Under the pieces are notes generated by a model, which was given only the letters and a program-made list of their open reading frames with translations, had not been told where the DNA came from and did no database searches. From Nibricoccus aquaticus (GTDB lineage Bacteria; Verrucomicrobiota; Verrucomicrobiia; Opitutales; Opitutaceae), in assembly GCF_002310495.1 (NCBI RefSeq), contig NZ_CP023344.1:3117501-3181500 (forward strand): 64,000 nt of DNA, given 5' to 3'. The first letter of the stretch is position 1, and every line of letters starts with the position of its first letter. A program made the translations under genes and the position numbers. This document shows, piece after piece, positions 62,755 through 64,000 of the stretch.

Positions 62755-64000
62755 TCAGGCGTCGAAACGGAGGAGGCGGGAGCTGTTGAGGAGGACAAAG
62801 AAGGCGCTGGTTTCGTGGAGGAGTGCGGCGGTGAGCGGGCCGACGAGGCCGAGGCTGGAGACGAGGAGGGCGACGAGGATGATCGCAGTCGAGACGGCGA
62901 GGTTCTGATTGATGAGGCGGAGGGAGCGGCGGGAGATCTGGATGAAATGAACCAGTCGGCGAAGGTCGGGCTGGAGGATGGCGACGTCGGCGGTTTGCAC
63001 GGCGATGTGGCTGCCGGAGTTGTTGAGGGCGATGGAGAGGTCGGCGGCGGCGAGGGCGGGGGCGTCGTTGACGCCGTCGCCGACGACGAGGACGCGGCGG
63101 CCTTCGGCGCGGAGGGCGTGGACCTCGCGGGATTTTTCCTCGGGCAGGCAGTTGGCGACGAAGCGGGGAATGCCGGTGGCGGTGGCGATGGCTTGGGCGG
63201 AGTGGGCGTGATCGCCGGTAAGAAGGACCGCGCGGGTGAGGCCGAGGGTGCCGAGGGTTTCGACGACGTCGCGGGCTTCGGAACGGAGGCTGTCGCTGAG
63301 GAGAAAGCGGAGGGCGGGGCGGCCGTCGATCGTGGCGTAGACGGTGCGCTGGCCGGCGGATTCAGGGGGCTCGGGGGGCGGAGTGATGTTGTTTTCGCGG
63401 AGCCAGGCGGCGCTGCCGAGGAGGAGGGTGTGGCCATGGATGCGGCCGAGGAGGCCGCGGCCCGGGGTTTCCTGGACGTCGGAGGCGGTGGGAGCGGCGG
63501 CAGGTGACTCGGTCGTGAGAGCGTGAGAAGCGATGGCGTGAGCGACGGGATGTTGGGAGGAGGCAGCCAGCGCGCGGGCAAGTGGGAGGAAGTCGGATAC
63601 GGAGCGGGCGGGATCGCAGGCGGTGGTTTCGGCGACGATGAGACGGCCGTGCGTGAGGGTGCCGGTTTTGTCGTAGACGACGGTGTCGAGCGTGGAGGCG
63701 GTTTCGAAGTGGCGGGGCGTTTTGACGAGAATGCCGAGGCGGGCGCAGACGGCGAGGGCGGCGACCATAACGGCGGGTCCGGCGAGGACGAAGGCGCAGG
63801 GGAGGCAGACGACGAGGACGGAGACGGCGCGGTCGAGGTCGCGGGTGAGAATCCAGACCATGGCCGTGAGCATGAGCACGGCAGGCGTGTAGTAGCGGAG
63901 GTAGGTGTCGAGTCGGCGGGCGATGAGCGGTCGGTCGGTGGAGGCGGCTTCGAGGATGGCGCGGACTTTACCGATGACGGTGTCGGAGGAGGCTCGGGTG
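62755..64000 (-). CDS. Heavy-metal P1B-type ATPase (5' end cut by window edge)
   Basis: The C-terminal ~415 residues are visible; the frame is open to the right edge, so the start is outside. It has the actuator end (SSDTVIGKVRAILEAA), the phosphorylation site VVYDKTGTLTHG, the nucleotide-binding domain with HPVAHAIASHAL, and the hinge VVGDGVNDAPALAAADLSIAL. The TM6 metal motif reads VCLPCAFVLAGP where CPC or SPC is normal, and TM8 has LHETSAFFVLLNSSRLL, recalling the HEGGT-type motif of P1B-4 pumps. Specificity (Co, Zn, Fe or other) is unclear. It shares no operon with the pump genes across a 177-base gap that shows nothing else. Confidence 0.93.
   Translation of the reverse strand, partial: TRASSDTVIGKVRAILEAASTDRPLIARRLDTYLRYYTPAVLMLTAMVWILTRDLDRAVSVLVVCLPCAFVLAGPAVMVAALAVCARLGILVKTPRHFETASTLDTVVYDKTGTLTHGRLIVAETTACDPARSVSDFLPLARALAASSQHPVAHAIASHALTTESPAAAPTASDVQETPGRGLLGRIHGHTLLLGSAAWLRENNITPPPEPPESAGQRTVYATIDGRPALRFLLSDSLRSEARDVVETLGTLGLTRAVLLTGDHAHSAQAIATATGIPRFVANCLPEEKSREVHALRAEGRRVLVVGDGVNDAPALAAADLSIALNNSGSHIAVQTADVAILQPDLRRLVHFIQISRRSLRLINQNLAVSTAIILVALLVSSLGLVGPLTAALLHETSAFFVLLNSSRLLRFDA

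Overview
The window looks like a chromosomal segment of a high-GC Gram-negative bacterium, most likely Verrucomicrobiota (Opitutales-like). The clues are the overall base composition, frequent GTG/TTG starts, a dxs–xseB pair next to a Verrucomicrobia-style type IV pilin-like gene, and an outer-membrane-type efflux pump and O-antigen ABC exporter. Lineage is inferred from gene character, not from a marker gene. No rRNA, tRNA, CRISPR array or transposase gene was seen.

Layout. 1-2247 (minus): isoprenoid gene dxs (cut by the left edge) and xseB. 2591-3118 (plus): a pilin-like protein with its own terminator. 3204-19646: a first glycan block, mostly plus strand, with family-2 glycosyltransferases, a small DMT-type membrane protein, three very large GT-C-like membrane proteins, a GT4 enzyme, a methyltransferase, an SDR enzyme with an altered active site, and a DegT/DnrJ aminotransferase. 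19647-58041: an almost unbroken minus-strand surface-polysaccharide locus. 58246-62577: RND efflux pump and its adaptor. 62755-64000: a metal P1B-type ATPase, cut by the right edge.

How the large locus works together. rfbA and rfbB make dTDP-4-keto-6-deoxyglucose. A third enzyme resembling the plant/giant-virus bifunctional epimerase-reductase could turn this into dTDP-L-rhamnose without RmlC and RmlD. WecE and WecD could turn the same intermediate into dTDP-Fuc4NAc. Gmd plus a Gmd/Rmd-like partner next to wzm-wzt recall the Pseudomonas A-band (D-rhamnan) arrangement. Wzm/Wzt, with a carbohydrate-binding tail on Wzt, would export a lipid-linked glycan. Four methyltransferases and two large coiled-coil proteins could cap and measure the chain. 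GtrB-like transferases, a GtrA domain and GT-C-like membrane proteins suggest added periplasmic glycosylation using undecaprenyl-phosphate sugars.

The least conventional part is the tightly overlapping operon at 35988-42125. It has a GtrA–pentulose-phosphate epimerase fusion, a nucleotidyltransferase–histidine phosphatase fusion, a 2H phosphoesterase, an NTP-transferase, a methyltransferase, a GT2 and a GDPD-like protein. These look like a phosphosugar or phosphoester modification pathway I cannot match to a described system. Base composition is visibly lower in GC from about 28 to 41 kb and 48 to 54 kb, as expected for a variable O-antigen locus.
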